A stretch of 64,000 nucleotides of DNA from Dallia pectoralis. Taxonomy: Eukaryota > Chordata > Actinopteri > Esociformes > Umbridae. A program made the translations under genes and the position numbers. The notes under the pieces are model-generated. The model was not told the origin of the DNA, did no database searches, and saw nothing but the letters and a program-made list of their open reading frames with translations. Below, in pieces: positions 11,501 through 22,029 of the stretch; the stretch's first letter is position 1, and every line of letters begins with the position of its first letter. The stretch lies in the NCBI GenBank assembly GCA_029465975.1, contig CM055739.1, positions 6,304,628 through 6,368,627 of the forward strand, read 5' to 3'.

Positions 11501-14500
11501 TCGTCGGTTCTTTTCATTTCTGTGTCGCTGTGGTCAATATTACAAAAAGACATGAACACAGACAGACACACACACACATTGGCTAGAAGAGGCACCAGTC
11601 CAAACCTTAAACTATAGACGTATCCAATTCAATGGTTCCCTCCGTTCTCGTCTGCAGGAGATCCGTGAGATGCAGTCCCAGATGCAGGAGACCCAAGTGC
11701 AGATCCAGATGGACATGTCCAAGCCAGACCTGACGGCTGCCCTGAGGGACATAAGGGCCCAATATGAAGGCATCGCCGCCAAGAACATCCAGGAGGCTGA
11801 AGAGTGGTACAAGTCCAAGGTAGGAGGGAGGGGCGAGAGAGGGGAGAGACTGGGAGGGAGGGGCGAGAGAGGGGAGAGACTGGGAGGGAGGGCAGAGAGA
11901 GGGGAGAGACTGGGAGGGAGGGGCGAGAGAGGAGAGAGACTGGGAGAGAGGGACAAGAGAGGGGAGAGACTAGGAGGGAGGGGCGAGAGGGGAGAGACTG
12001 GGAGGGAGGGGCGAGAGAGGGGAGAGACTGGGAGAGAGGGGCGAGAGAGGGGAGAGACTGGGAGGGAGGGGCGAGAGAGGGGAGAGACTGGGAGGGAGGG
12101 GCGAGAGAGGGGAGAGACTGGGAGAGAGGGGCGAGAGAGGGGAGAGACTGGGAGGGAGGGGCGAGAGAGGGGAGAGACTGGGAGAGAGGGGCGAGAGAGT
12201 GGAGAGACTGGGAGGGAGGGACGAGAGGGGAGAGACTGTGAGGGAGGGCCGAGAGAGGGGAGAGACTGGGAGGGACGAGAGAGGGGAGAGACTGGGAGGG
12301 AGGGATGATAGAGGGGAGAGACTGGGAGGGAGGGCCGAGAGAGGGGAGAGACTGGGAGGGAGGGGCGAGAGAGGGGAGAGACTGGGAGGGAGGGCTGAGA
12401 GAGGAGAGAGACCGGGAGGGAGGGGCAAGAGAGGGAAGTGAGTGGAAGGGCCGAGGGGGAGTGTGATATTAGGGGGAGTGTGTTGTCAGGGGGAGTGTGA
12501 TATCAGGGGGAGTGTGGTGTACTTCTTGTTTACCTCTGGCCCTTGCTGACCTTTAGGTGACAGATCTAAACCAGGCAGTGAATAAGAACAACGAGGCTCT
12601 GAAGCAGGCTAAAATGGAGTCCATGGAGTTCAGACACCAGCTCCAGTCCTACACCTGTGAGATTGACTCACTAAAGGGAACCGTAAGTCTCTCCATTCTC
12701 TCTCATTCTGAATACTAGTCTCACTCATTCTGAATACTAGTCTCACTTATTCCGAATACTAGTCTCACTCATTCTGAATACTAGTCTCACTTATTCTGAA
12801 TACTAGTCTCACTTATTTCCAAATACTAGTCTCACTTATTCTGAATACTGGTCTCACTCATTCTGAATACTAGTCTCACTCTTTCTAAATACGACGTATC
12901 CTAGATACGAGTCACACTGACAGAATGAGTGAATACTCGCCTCCGTTTGAATGCTCATCTCCCCCCACAGAACGAGTCTCTGATGCGGCAGATGAGGGAG
13001 ATGGAGGAGCGACATGGGCGCGATGCGGGTGGATACCAGGACACCATCTCCCGTCTGGAGGCCGAGATCGCCAACATGAAAGATGAGATGGCCAGGCACC
13101 TCCGAGAGTACCAGGACCTGCTCAACGTCAAGATGGCCCTGGATATAGAAATAGCCACCTACAGAAAACTTCTGGAGGGGGAGGAAAGCAGGTGAGAGGA
13201 GACACGAGGAGAGATAGGAGGGGGGAGTAATATCATTGGAGAATAATCTTGCATGATCACGATTCTTGGTGTAATTGATACCTGACGTCATCTTAATATT
13301 TTCCATTGTAGGATTTCTCTGCCGATACAGAATTATGCCACCATGACCTTCCGTGGTAAGAACCGCATTATGTACAGTTTATTTGTGATATTTACCAGAC
13401 AGAATTAGGTCAAAATAAGTTTATTAACAAGATCCCACCACCAGAGGGGGCAATTTCTACAGAAACTGCTTTGGTTTCATGTTTGTCTACTCAACAAAAA
13501 GTGTTTCTTACTTACTTCTCTTCAATAGAACTGTACGTTAGTTTATTAAAGGGTCGATTTGAAGTTTCATTTAAAAAACGGGTTGAACTGTGAACAAACG
13601 TCTTGCGGAGGAGACGAATATTAATGCCGCTGTTGTGTCTGTATGGACAGAAACGAGCCCAGAGCATCATCACCGCGTCGCTGAAACGCACTCAAAGAAA
13701 AGTGTCCTCATCAAGACCATAGAGACGCGCGACGGAGAGGTAACACACGCGCACGCACACACACTAAACGACACACCACTGCACGATAAAACAGTGACAG
13801 TTCGCTTCACCGCACCGTTGTGACGAAAAGAGAGCTGAGCCGAAAGGCAAAGCTCTCGATCTACCGGTCAATCTTTGTTCCTACCCTCACCTATGGTCAT
13901 GAAAGCTGGGTCATGACCGAAAGAACGAGATCGCGGGTACAAGCGGCCGAAATGGGTTTTCTCAGAAAGGTGGCTGGCCTCTCCCTTAGGGATAGGGTGA
14001 GAAGCTCAGTCATCCGAGAGGAACTCGGAGTAGAGCCGCTGCTCCTTTGCATAGAAAGGAGCCAGTTGAGGTGGTTCGGGCATCTTGTAAGAATGCCACC
14101 TGGGCGCCTCCCTAGAGAGGTGTTCCAGGCACGTCCAGCTGGGAGGAGACCTCGGGGAAGACCCAGGACTAGGTGGAGAGATTATATCTCCACACTGGCC
14201 TGGGAACGCCTCGGGATTCCCCAGTCAGAGCTGGCTAATGTTGCCCGGGAAAGGGAAGTTTGGGGTCCCCTGCTAGAGCTGCTACCCCCGCGACCCGATC
14301 CCGGATAAGCGGTTGAAGATGAGAGAGATGAGAGAGTTCGCAAAAGACGAATTTAAAAATACTCTTGGATAGTATGTTAGAACATTTTAGATTTCCATTT
14401 ACCACCAATGATGTTTAGCTGGGATAGGACAATACAACACAAACTGTAGCTTTCCTAGCAACTGTGTTTTTCCTAATAGTTGAATGGGCTTGTTATTTCT

Positions 14501-14716
14501 CGTTAAGTTGGAATCAATTTCACACCACCATAGTAATGTTCACAACATACACACACATGTGCAAGTTTTGTATGTTTAAAAAAAACAGGACCAGCCACTG
14601 AGTTGATTTAAGTTAATGTATTATATTTGTCTTGTCAGTACAAACTGTAAATGGTCGTTTGTTTCCCCCTACAGGTGGTCTCTGAGTCCACACAGCACCA
14701 GCAGGACATCATGTAA
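8581..14716 (+). CDS. des: Desmin, type III intermediate filament protein (9 exons)
   Basis: Desmin forms the muscle intermediate filaments that link Z-discs, sarcolemma and nuclei. Coding exons: 8581-9185, 10611-10671, 11217-11312, 11658-11819, 12557-12682, 12971-13191, 13312-13355, 13651-13739, 14675-14716. They join in phase to 481 aa, near the vertebrate length of 470. Exon sizes 61, 96, 162, 126, 221 and 44 equal the classic type III pattern. The head (about residues 1-116) is Ser/Tyr/Arg-rich with SSYRRTFG. The rod opens with LNDRFASYIEKVRFLEQQN (124-142) and closes with the TYRKLLEGEE motif before residue 424. The tail keeps IKTIETRDGE and ends in DIM. LDFSLADALNQEF before the rod is desmin-like rather than vimentin-like. 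The start at 8581 was chosen by family alignment; an in-frame ATG at 8422 lies in the probable promoter. Intron 3 starts with GC. All four introns 2-5 hold different minisatellites, and intron 8 holds a LINE. I cannot tell which teleost desmin paralogue this is. Confidence 0.97.
9186..10610 (+). other. Desmin intron 1
   Basis: GT-AG intron of 1425 bases. The first 170 bases are purine-rich (GAGGGAGAGG type). The rest is unremarkable. GGTTCGAGTCC at 10363-10373 matches a Pol III B box, but no convincing tRNA or SINE body surrounds it. Confidence 0.85.
10755..11110. repeat. About 20-bp minisatellite in desmin intron 2
   Basis: Degenerate tandem copies of a 20-bp unit of the form GTGTAGACTATATAGACAT. 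It begins about 85 bases after the exon 2 donor. Three further imperfect copies of a different unit (about 31 bases, with CTGACCCAGTG and GTGTCTGTTGAAT) follow up to the exon 3 acceptor at 11216. Confidence 0.9.
11314..11475. repeat. Minisatellite at the desmin intron 3 donor
   Basis: Five to six copies of a unit of about 27 bases containing CATGTCCCTCAGCCAATCAT, some truncated. The first copy begins inside the splice donor itself (exon ...GAG, then GCATGTCCC), so the repeat was seeded from the 5' splice site. Confidence 0.9.
11820..12440. repeat. 30-bp homopurine minisatellite in desmin intron 4
   Basis: About 20 copies of a 30-bp unit, GGGAGGGAGGGGCGAGAG followed by AGGGGAGAGACT. The + strand is almost purely purine for 620 bases. 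The array starts at the exon 4 donor (AAG, then GTAGGAGGGAGGGG). Each unit contains several GGG or GGGG runs. Long open frames across it on both strands are artefacts of the 30-bp period. Confidence 0.97.
12690..12900. repeat. 22-bp minisatellite in desmin intron 5
   Basis: About nine copies of a 22-bp unit, TCTCACTCATTCTGAATACTAG and close variants. It begins about 20 bases after the exon 5 donor. One copy is slightly longer. Confidence 0.93.
13806..14334 (+). mobile_element. 5'-truncated LINE insertion in desmin intron 8
   Basis: An open frame at 13820-14308 (162 aa) reads as the C-terminal end of a fish non-LTR retrotransposon ORF2. It has LTYGHESWVMTER, VQAAEMGFLRKVAGL, LRWFGHLVRMPPGRLPREVF and a basic GRRPRGRPRTRWRDYI stretch after the RT core. 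It ends in PPRPDPG followed by GGATAAGCGGTTGAAGATGA and a short GAGAGAT tail, the usual 3' end of this group in fish. The bases AGTTCGC occur on both sides (13799-13805 and 14335-14341) and may be the target-site duplication. It lies in the sense orientation of desmin, between exons 8 and 9. The exact clade (Rex/RTE-like) is not settled. Confidence 0.88.
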
Positions 14717-14889
14717 CACTGAAGAGAACACCAAAGGGAGAGGACAAAAGAGAAAAGAAAAAATACCAAATAAAAACAAGAACAGACAAAGATCATCCTT
14801 AGATGATTAATAGTTCTCATTTCAAAGACGAGAAGTCATCAAATCATACAAAGATAATGCACTCAAAAAATGTCACTGAGAAAAAAGAA

Positions 14890-14895
14890 AATAAA
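14890..14895 (+). terminator. Desmin polyadenylation signal
   Basis: AATAAA lies 174 bases after the desmin stop codon, in an A-rich 3' UTR. It is the first canonical signal after the stop apart from an earlier AATAAA-like run at about 14769 in the same UTR. Confidence 0.6.
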
Positions 14896-15483
14896 GTTAC
14901 CAGACGCTGGGTGATGCATAGTATACGCTCACCGGTTTGTTCTCTCCTCTTAGATCAATGTGCACCATTTTGTCTTTAATTTATGACTATGCATTACACC
15001 GTTTTTGCTGTTCATCCACAAGACGTACATTACATTAGCATGAAGAAGGTTATCAGTGGACATAGGCAGAGAGAAAGAGCGATGTAGCTAGCGATAGGAG
15101 ATGTGTTGAGCGGGGCAGGGTTTAAAGGGGTGTACTTGACGTGATTGGTGGGAGGTTGACAGTGGCTTATGATGTCAGGAAGATTGGTCGGCCTGGTTAA
15201 GTTGATTGACGAATAAAGCAAATAGCGACACCTGCTCACCAGATCCGGTCTGCCGTTTTCTACCTGTCAGTCAAATGTTGTGTGTGGGTTTGCGTGTGTG
15301 TGTGCGCGAGGGTGTTGAATTAAAAGTCGCAGACATTGTAGAATCACATTGTTTATCATATACAGGCCCTTACACACACACATGCTAATAGCAACAATAG
15401 CAAGAATAAACACTCTGATGAGATGCATGGAATTTAACTACCTCTCATTAATGAGGCTGTACGCCGAGATAAAAAAAAAATTC

Positions 15484-15552
15484 CTTAAAAATAAATATAC
15501 ACACATACACACCCACATACATACATACATACATACATACATACATACATAC
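15484..15552. repeat. (ATAC)n microsatellite
   Basis: A tetranucleotide ATAC run of about nine units, preceded by CA-rich sequence. It directly abuts the hairpin element on its right. Confidence 0.93.
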
Positions 15553-15738
15553 AGTATCTCACCCACACATTTTTGTAAATATTTGATTACATCTTTTCAT
15601 GTGACAACACTGAAGAATGACTCACTACTTTACATTGTAGCAAAGTGTCATTTCTTCAGTGTTGTCACATGAAAAGATATAATCAAATATTTACAGAAAT
15701 GTGAGGGGTGTACTCACTATTGAGAGATACTGTACATA
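15551..15738. mobile_element. Hairpin MITE (Tc1/mariner-type fragment)
   Basis: Two inverted arms, about 15551-15625 and 15633-15738, match almost perfectly over about 70 bases. The arms include TGTAAATATTTGATTA and CATGTGACAACACTGAAGAA, sequence I associate with abundant non-autonomous fish DNA transposons. The outer ends ACAGTATCTC and GAGATACTGT are also inverted. The left arm lacks about 20 bases present in the right arm. The two halves can fold back with a very short loop. Confidence 0.85.
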
Positions 15739-17739
15739 CATACACACATACAGTGAAGCCCTCTGAAAGGACAAGTTACTTAATATAAATCAAATCCAGA
15801 ATCCTAAAATATAACCAGAATAAAAGCCTAAACAATGAAAATAAGCAGAAAATGTAAGACCAGTGGGTACAGTACAGTGACGGGTGTTTATGTACATAAC
15901 TAAAGGTCACAGGAACATCTACATGGATGACAGTGATTACTGGGGAAGACGGCTAGCCTGGTCACTCCATCTCTAATGGTGTCGTATAGCTAATGTGATA
16001 ATAGACTAGTTCACGTGCTTTGTGCTATCGTGGCATGTCTAGATCGTCACTGATCACTGTCTTGGTAAACGTGGTTGGAATGACAATAGAACGACGTGAC
16101 CGGATATTCCAGGCTGCCGCTAACTGGTAACATTTCCAATAAACACTTTCCAAATAATGTATTAAAGCACAGAAGTGGTGGTCAACGTATACATTTAGTT
16201 TGTATTCATTACGGTGGGTTACACACAGCTCGTAAGGCATTATAAATTAGCTTATAATGCATTATGAAGAGACAGTTCTTTAGAAGTCATTATGACAGTC
16301 GTTAAGTGCGATGGAGAAACCAAGCTAGATCAAACGGGAACCATTATCTGGTGACGTGATTAACCACGGGGACAGGAAAGAGAAAGGAACAGGAAGAAAC
16401 CACGAGTCATGCAGCCAGGTTGTTTTTGCCTGGAGGATTCTGGGATCGGAAATGTAATTCTCATACCCTGTCCCAACCCACAATCCACACTAGTTATAGC
16501 CATAGTAACATAACGCCCGTTCGTATTAACATTCTGTGTTTCCCACTTACAGACCCTTTCACAGTTTAAAACGTTAAGAAACCAGAGATGTCCTGCGATA
16601 TAGCATAGCCAGGATGTCATGGTCCATAGGTAAAACCCAGTGCACATTTTGGGGGATTTCACTCACTGTGTTGCCTGTTCTCTGTGGCCTAACTGGCACT
16701 CTCTGTAGAATGCACGGGTTCAATACTCACATCGTATCGGTTGATAGTTTATTATTTCAACCTCGTAATTGACCTCGTGCTGACCCTGACTCGCTAAAGC
16801 ACCATGCGGGTTGTCTGTCTGTGTGTGTGTGTGCTCCCTGATTGGCCTAATCGTCTGTTCCCGCCTCTACGCCACCAGTCCTGTCACCACACGGACACCC
16901 ACTTTCTCCGTCAGGTCCCACCCCAGGGCTATTCTAACGTCCAACAACACACTCCAAGGCACCCAGGAAGGGGAGGTTCTGAATAAGGATATTGTCCAGC
17001 ACCAAGGATGAACGACGCTTTCCAATAAGACACAACGTGTTCTTGTTTCCGGGAGGTGAGTGGTTGTCCAGCTGGCATGGAGCAGAGCGGTGTAGTTTAC
17101 CTTCACTCGCGGAAGATCGCCTTCAGCTCCACAAAGAGATGGAAATGGCTACAGCACAGAAGAACCGTGCATTATCTGACCACACAGAGTGATCTGAAAG
17201 ACTGAAGACTGCGCCGTTGAAACATCTGGAAGACAGAGGCATTGTATTCTGGTCTGGACCGTTCTTCTGTGAACTGCGATAGTCTGGGTCCTGGCTGAAG
17301 TTGGCTGAAGGCAGAGACGCCTCAGGGGCCTCAATGTTCATCCATCTAGTTAGAGGCGTGTCTGTATTCCTCTCTCTCCGCCCTCCAGATCCACTCCCAT
17401 TCTGTCAACAAAACAATATTTGCATGCAGGTGGCTGGTGTGTGTGTGTGTGTGTGCGTGCGTGTGTGCGCACGTGTGTGAGACGAAATGAATGAATGTTC
17501 AGGCCATTACTATTCCAACACACTCCTGATTGGCTCGGGCATCATGAAGGGGGAGTGGTCAGTCAGGCCTTGAGTGCAAAATTGGCTTTTCAGGTATAGT
17601 CACATAAATCGTGGGCGTGGCTGGATCCATATATTGCAGTACAGGTGGGTTGTGGGTGTGGTCAAACCCTTTGGAGGGCAAACCTTTGGAGGGCGTGGCA
17701 ATTGGATCCGCACTGCAGCACAGGTCATTGGGCGAGTGT
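15739..17739. other. Desmin-tmem198 interval, probable tmem198 3' UTR
   Basis: No gene recognised. The right part directly follows the tmem198 stop codon on the - strand and probably contains its 3' UTR. A - strand AATAAA (TTTATT at 16748-16753) about 990 bases past the stop is a possible poly(A) signal. A (GT)n tract lies near 17438-17480. Confidence 0.5.
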
Positions 17740-18892
17740 TCAGACCTGCAGCGAGGGACCTGCGGCTGCGGTGAGGGGCGTGGCGGAACCGCAGTCATAG
17801 TCGACGTCTACCAGAGTGTGAGGTCCTGCCCCCGACAGCCTGACTCCAGCAGGGTACGGTCGGCCCTCCCCCTGCCGGTCCCGGAAATTCTGGATGTAAC
17901 TCTGGAGAGGCGGAGAGAGAGACGAAGACAAATATAAATATGGAGTGAGGGACAGGGGAGGCAGACATAGAGAGAGGAAGTAAATGGGAGAGACGACCAA
18001 TCAGATGAACGATGAATGAGACAGGCTGTAAAACAGAACAGAGAGAGGAGATAGAGTGGCCACCCACCGGTGACAGGACGTCCCCGTCGAAGCGTCGTAT
18101 GGGGTTGGGTTTTCTGCGGTAGGCAGGTTCGGGATGCAGGGGTTTGGGAGGATGGGAACTGTGGGTGGAGTCTCTCTGGTGCTTCTTCTTCTTCTTCCTG
18201 CTGCTCTGGTCCTTCTGGCGGATCCGCATCAGCTGGACCCGCCGCTGCTGTCGACTGATAATCACTGAGGGAGTAGACGGAGGCGGGGTTATCACTTAGA
18301 GAGGGAGGAAGACGGAGGCGGGGTTATCACTGAGGGAGGAGACGGAGGCGGGGTTATCACTTAGAGAGGGAGGAAGACGGAGGCGGGGTTATCACTGAGG
18401 GAGGAGACGGAGGCGGGGTTATCACTTAGAGAGGGAGGAAGACGGAGGCGGGGTTATCACTGAGGGAGGAGACGGAGGCGGGGTTATCACTTAGAGAGTG
18501 AGGAAGACGGAGGCGGGGTTATCACTTAGAGAGGGAGGGAGAGAGAGGCGGGGTTATCACTGAGGGAGGAGACTGAGGCGGGGTTATCACTTAGAGAGTG
18601 AGGAAGTGAATCTGATGATTTCAGATCAAGCCGAACAATGAAAATCACAAGTGACTCAGGAGGAGCCTTTCCACAACTTATCCACTTAGACATTTGATAG
18701 GTGAAATCCCGTTCGAGCAACACACCCACACCCACACACTCACACAGTTTGTGTTCTGGTCTATCTTTTTCCACCCTCTCTCTTTGTCTCCCAGTGTGTG
18801 TCCTCTCTCTGTGTCCTCTCTCGGTGTCCTCTTTTCTGTGTCCTCTCTCTCTCTGCTCTCTCTCTCTCTGCTCTCTCTCCCCCTCCCTCCCT

Positions 18893-18939
<47 letters not shown>

Positions 18940-19839
18940 CCTCCCTCCCTCCCTCCCTCCCTCCCTCCCTCTCGTACTCACCCTTGGTATGGGAGTATCC
19001 CTCGGCCGTCACCTTCCACTGCACCAGGATCCCCAGCAGGGTCAGGGCGGGCCACACCCCCAGTACCACCCAGGTGACCCAACACACGGGCCGGCTCCGA
19101 GCCGTGGCTTTGATCCTGTCGTACATGTAGAGCACCAGGGCGAACAGCTCCACGAAGTAGTCCAGCGCCACGGTGATGACGGCGGCCCCGAACACGGCCG
19201 TGGACACAGTGGTGAAGAGGCGCTGCCACTGCAGGGTGAGCACGGCGAACAGCATGCCCAGACCCAGCAGCACGCCCAGGGGCACCCACACCGTCCGCGG
19301 GGGGCTGTTCGACAGCTCCTCCATGCCCACCAGGGTGGCCAGCGCCACCAGCAGGCCCAGCAGGAGACCCACCATGAACAGGCCCACGGAGCGCACCAGC
19401 ATGGTGACCAGCCCGCACAGGGTGCCGATGCCCAGGCCGATGCCCACCGAGGCCTCCACGCTCAGCTGGGTGTCCAGGACGCGCTCCTTATAACACAGCA
19501 TGAAGATGACGACCGAGCCGAACATCAGGCCCGTCAGGAACATCACCGCCTTAAAGCACCGGTAGCCTGGGGGGGGACGACACACGGAGTTGACACGGAG
19601 TTTATGAGGTAATAATCGTAATGAACACCATCAGCGAATCGTCCACAGGGTTCCTTGTGCTCCGGCGACTCACCGAAGAAGCAGTAGATGATGCCGAAGA
19701 GGCAGCACATGGAGCACACCACAGACGGAACCACCTCGTACCGCCGGCCAGTCTCCTCGCAGCCGTCCAACCGCTCGGGGTTCAGGTCCGGAGGGAGCGG
19801 CGCCAGCTTGAACGCCAGCGTCTGCAGGGTGGACGCCAT
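17740..19839 (-). CDS. tmem198: Transmembrane protein 198 (4 coding exons)
   Basis: TMEM198 is a multipass membrane protein reported to promote Wnt signalling through LRP6. Coding exons on the - strand: 19674-19839, 18982-19566, 18068-18264, 17740-17901. They join in phase to 369 aa; the human protein is about 360. It opens MASTLQTLAFKLAPLPPDL, and hydrophobic spans follow in series (such as VVCSMCCLFGIIYCFFG, AVMFLTGLMFGSVVIFMLC, VGLFMVGLLLGLLVALATL and WVTWVVLGVWPALTLLGIL), about seven in all. The cytoplasmic tail begins ISRQQRRVQLMRIRQK with a KKKKK run. It ends in an acidic/aromatic stretch, LVDVDYDCG. The ATG at 19839 follows a spliced 5' leader. It is convergent with desmin, as expected from DES/TMEM198 linkage in vertebrates. 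Exon 3 is GC-rich. Confidence 0.95.
18255..18600. repeat. 65-bp higher-order minisatellite at a tmem198 splice acceptor
   Basis: Alternating 35- and 30-base subunits, each with GACGGAGGCGGGGTTATCAC, then either TTAGAGAGGGAGGAA or TGAGGGAGGA. About ten subunits fill the intron right up to coding exon 3. On the - strand each subunit reads as a pyrimidine tract ending in CAG or AAG then TGATAAC, which resembles the true acceptor (CCCTCAG then TGATTATC). Confidence 0.95.
18838..18972. repeat. (CT)n/(CCCT)n pyrimidine tract in tmem198 intron 2
   Basis: A long CT then CCCT run ends nine bases from the donor of coding exon 2 (GTGAGT, - strand). Both strands stay open across it, giving spurious Ser/Leu/Pro- and Arg/Glu-rich frames. 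Confidence 0.95.
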
Positions 19840-20090
19840 GGCGACCGCGGAGTGACAGAACGATCGGCTGACGGAGGACTCCGGGTTCTCAGGGAAGGGG
19901 AGGGGGACAGGGACGATTCAGGGGCAGGTCCCAACTGCAACGATCCACCTGTCGAGGGAGAAAGGAAAGAAAAACAGAGATACAAGGATAAATGCGTGCT
20001 AAACCCAACTGGAGAATTAGCCTGAACCAGTCACTCACGCCATGAAGAATCTCTCGGACAGATAGCAAGCAAGCAAGCTTACAGGGTGGA
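19840..20090 (-). promoter_or_regulatory. tmem198 5' leader with a 90-bp intron and a short uORF
   Basis: On the - strand a donor GTGAGTG (exon end 20039) and an acceptor after a long pyrimidine tract (exon start 19948, CTCGACAG) bound a clean 90-base intron. The joined leader contains an upstream ATG whose frame is M-A-W-I-V-A-V-G-T-C-P then stop, before the main ATG at 19839. The 5' limit of the first exon is not visible. Confidence 0.55.
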
Positions 20091-21055
20091 GAAAACACAT
20101 TTCAAGTGTGTACAGTGATGTCATTGATGTGAAGATACCAAATTAAATGTGTGTTATGAAAATAGGAGAAAGCCATAGTGCCAAGATAGGGTGCGAGGAC
20201 AAGTGTCACGTCAGGATTGCCGTGCCAGTGAGATCCAACACCCTCTCACCCTCATTTGAATCACAGACGCGTTTTTCATTGTTTATTGCCCTCACCTATT
20301 TCCCTATAACCACTGTCCTTATCTAAGTCAGGCATTTCCTAGTGTGACTTGTCAGTCTGTTTTGGCTTTTGTTGGTTCTGTCTTGTAGCGTTATTTATTA
20401 TAGTTATATTTTATTAATGTATTGGCCTTTTCCTCCTTGCATAGGCCTATGACTATTCTTTTAGATGCATATACAGAAATAAATGTCAACGCGTTTGTCT
20501 TGCTATAATTTACTATTGTTGTCTTTAGCCTTAGCTGAATGCTTATCGATGATGGGGTCCTTTGGTATGGTTGTGTGATGCGTGTTCAACAAAAAGAAAA
20601 GGCGTTCAAAACAAAAGTTCAAATAAAATAGGCCTTTTGAAATCAAATTCAAAATGTTCCTAAATCAAATTTTCCAATCGTAGGCTACATATTTTTTGTA
20701 AAACGGCACGATTGACCAACATTGTCCTTCTGCATCTAACCAGGACCAGCACACCTGTCTCTTATAATGAGGTGCCCGGACATATTTCCACAGTAGGAAT
20801 ATTCCACTGTTGTCCACCGGGTGTCGCCGTTTCTTCACTTAACTATTAAACAAATTATTTTATCTTCAACTGAAGTTGGCTCCAACAGTTAATATATGTC
20901 CTCCGCTCACCCTGGCTTGTGCCCGTCCTCCCTGTCCGTTACAACAAGAGGATCAGATGAGGTGAGCTACATGTATAATGCTACAGTACCTAACTACAGT
21001 TATAATGCTACAGAACTCTGCTACAGATATAATGCTACATAATTCAGCTACAGTT
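20091..21055. other. Intergenic, nothing recognised except a short tandem repeat
   Basis: No gene seen. From about 20965 there are three to four imperfect copies of a unit of about 30 bases, TATAATGCTACAGAACTC and variants, which resume at about 21278 on the other side of the LINE fragment. Confidence 0.5.
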
Positions 21056-21084
21056 ATTATTATTATTTAAAATATGTATTTACC

Positions 21085-21290
21085 CGTTATTTAAACAGGT
21101 AACAAATGAGGGCCTGTACAGGATGGTATCAACTGCATAGAGATAAATCTGAGAGTCTCCAACAGCGAGAGCCACATCGTTATTGTAGAGAGAGAATAGA
21201 GACGGCCCGAGAATCGAGCCCTGTGGCACACCCATGGAGACAGCAATGGGTCCCGACTCCCGACAGAAGGACCCATGGCTTATAATGCCA
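21085..21290 (-). mobile_element. LINE reverse-transcriptase fragment, dead
   Basis: On the - strand the sequence translates through GVPQGSILGPSLFSLY and then AVGDSQIYLYAVDTILY. These are RT motifs with the catalytic YADD-type box changed to YAVD. It is a short internal piece of a non-LTR retrotransposon, lacking both ends. Confidence 0.8.
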
Positions 21291-21998
21291 CAGAACTCAG
21301 CTATAACAGTTATAATGCAAGGTTTATTAAACTACATGTCTCTGGGCTGCGATATGGTGCTGATTTCTGGAAATATAGAAAGTCACACACTGTTTTAGGA
21401 CATCAGGCTCCCAGCAGGATGGAAAATGTATATGTGGGTGTCCCTGAGTAAGTGGATAGCTAACATAAATCACACACCCTTGATTTTATAGACAAAAGTG
21501 TACGCTTACAAGATTGCAGGGGAAAGAGATGTTTGATAGAACGGTCTAGTGTTTTCATAATGAAGAATTCAAAGTACCTTATTATACTAAAACACTTTAT
21601 GTTTTATTTCAAATAGGAGGAAAGACCTTCTGAATGTCTTTTATGCAGAATAGTAAAATGAAACAGGAAACACATAACATCGTAAGTCGCACTTATCAAA
21701 CAAACTGGAGCTGTGATTTCGTATTGCTTCAGTGATATTGGTATTTGGTACTACCTGTAAATGTTATTGATTTATATATCATATTTTAATTTATTCCCAG
21801 TTGCTGTCCTCAGTTATGAACCTCTGTATAAAAGTATTCCTTGCATAAAAAAAGCTTAGAATTCATTTTCTAATAATTACTTAATTAAAACATTTTGAAA
21901 TCAGGTAAACAGGCATTTCACATTTTGGCTGCTGTTGGCCTATGTCTCGATACTCAACAAACATTTTGGGTTAGACGCGGAGTTACATAAGGAGCCTA

Positions 21999-22029
<31 letters not shown>

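Noticed and set aside
11804..12441. Gly/Arg/Glu-repeat frames in desmin intron 4
   Set aside because: 30-bp array open in several frames; the exon boundary at 11819 and the next exon at 12557 fix it as intron.
18701..19612. Long + strand open frame of 303 codons
   Set aside because: It is the antisense shadow of the GC-rich tmem198 exons plus a CT tract. It is His/Gln/Pro-rich with no domain.
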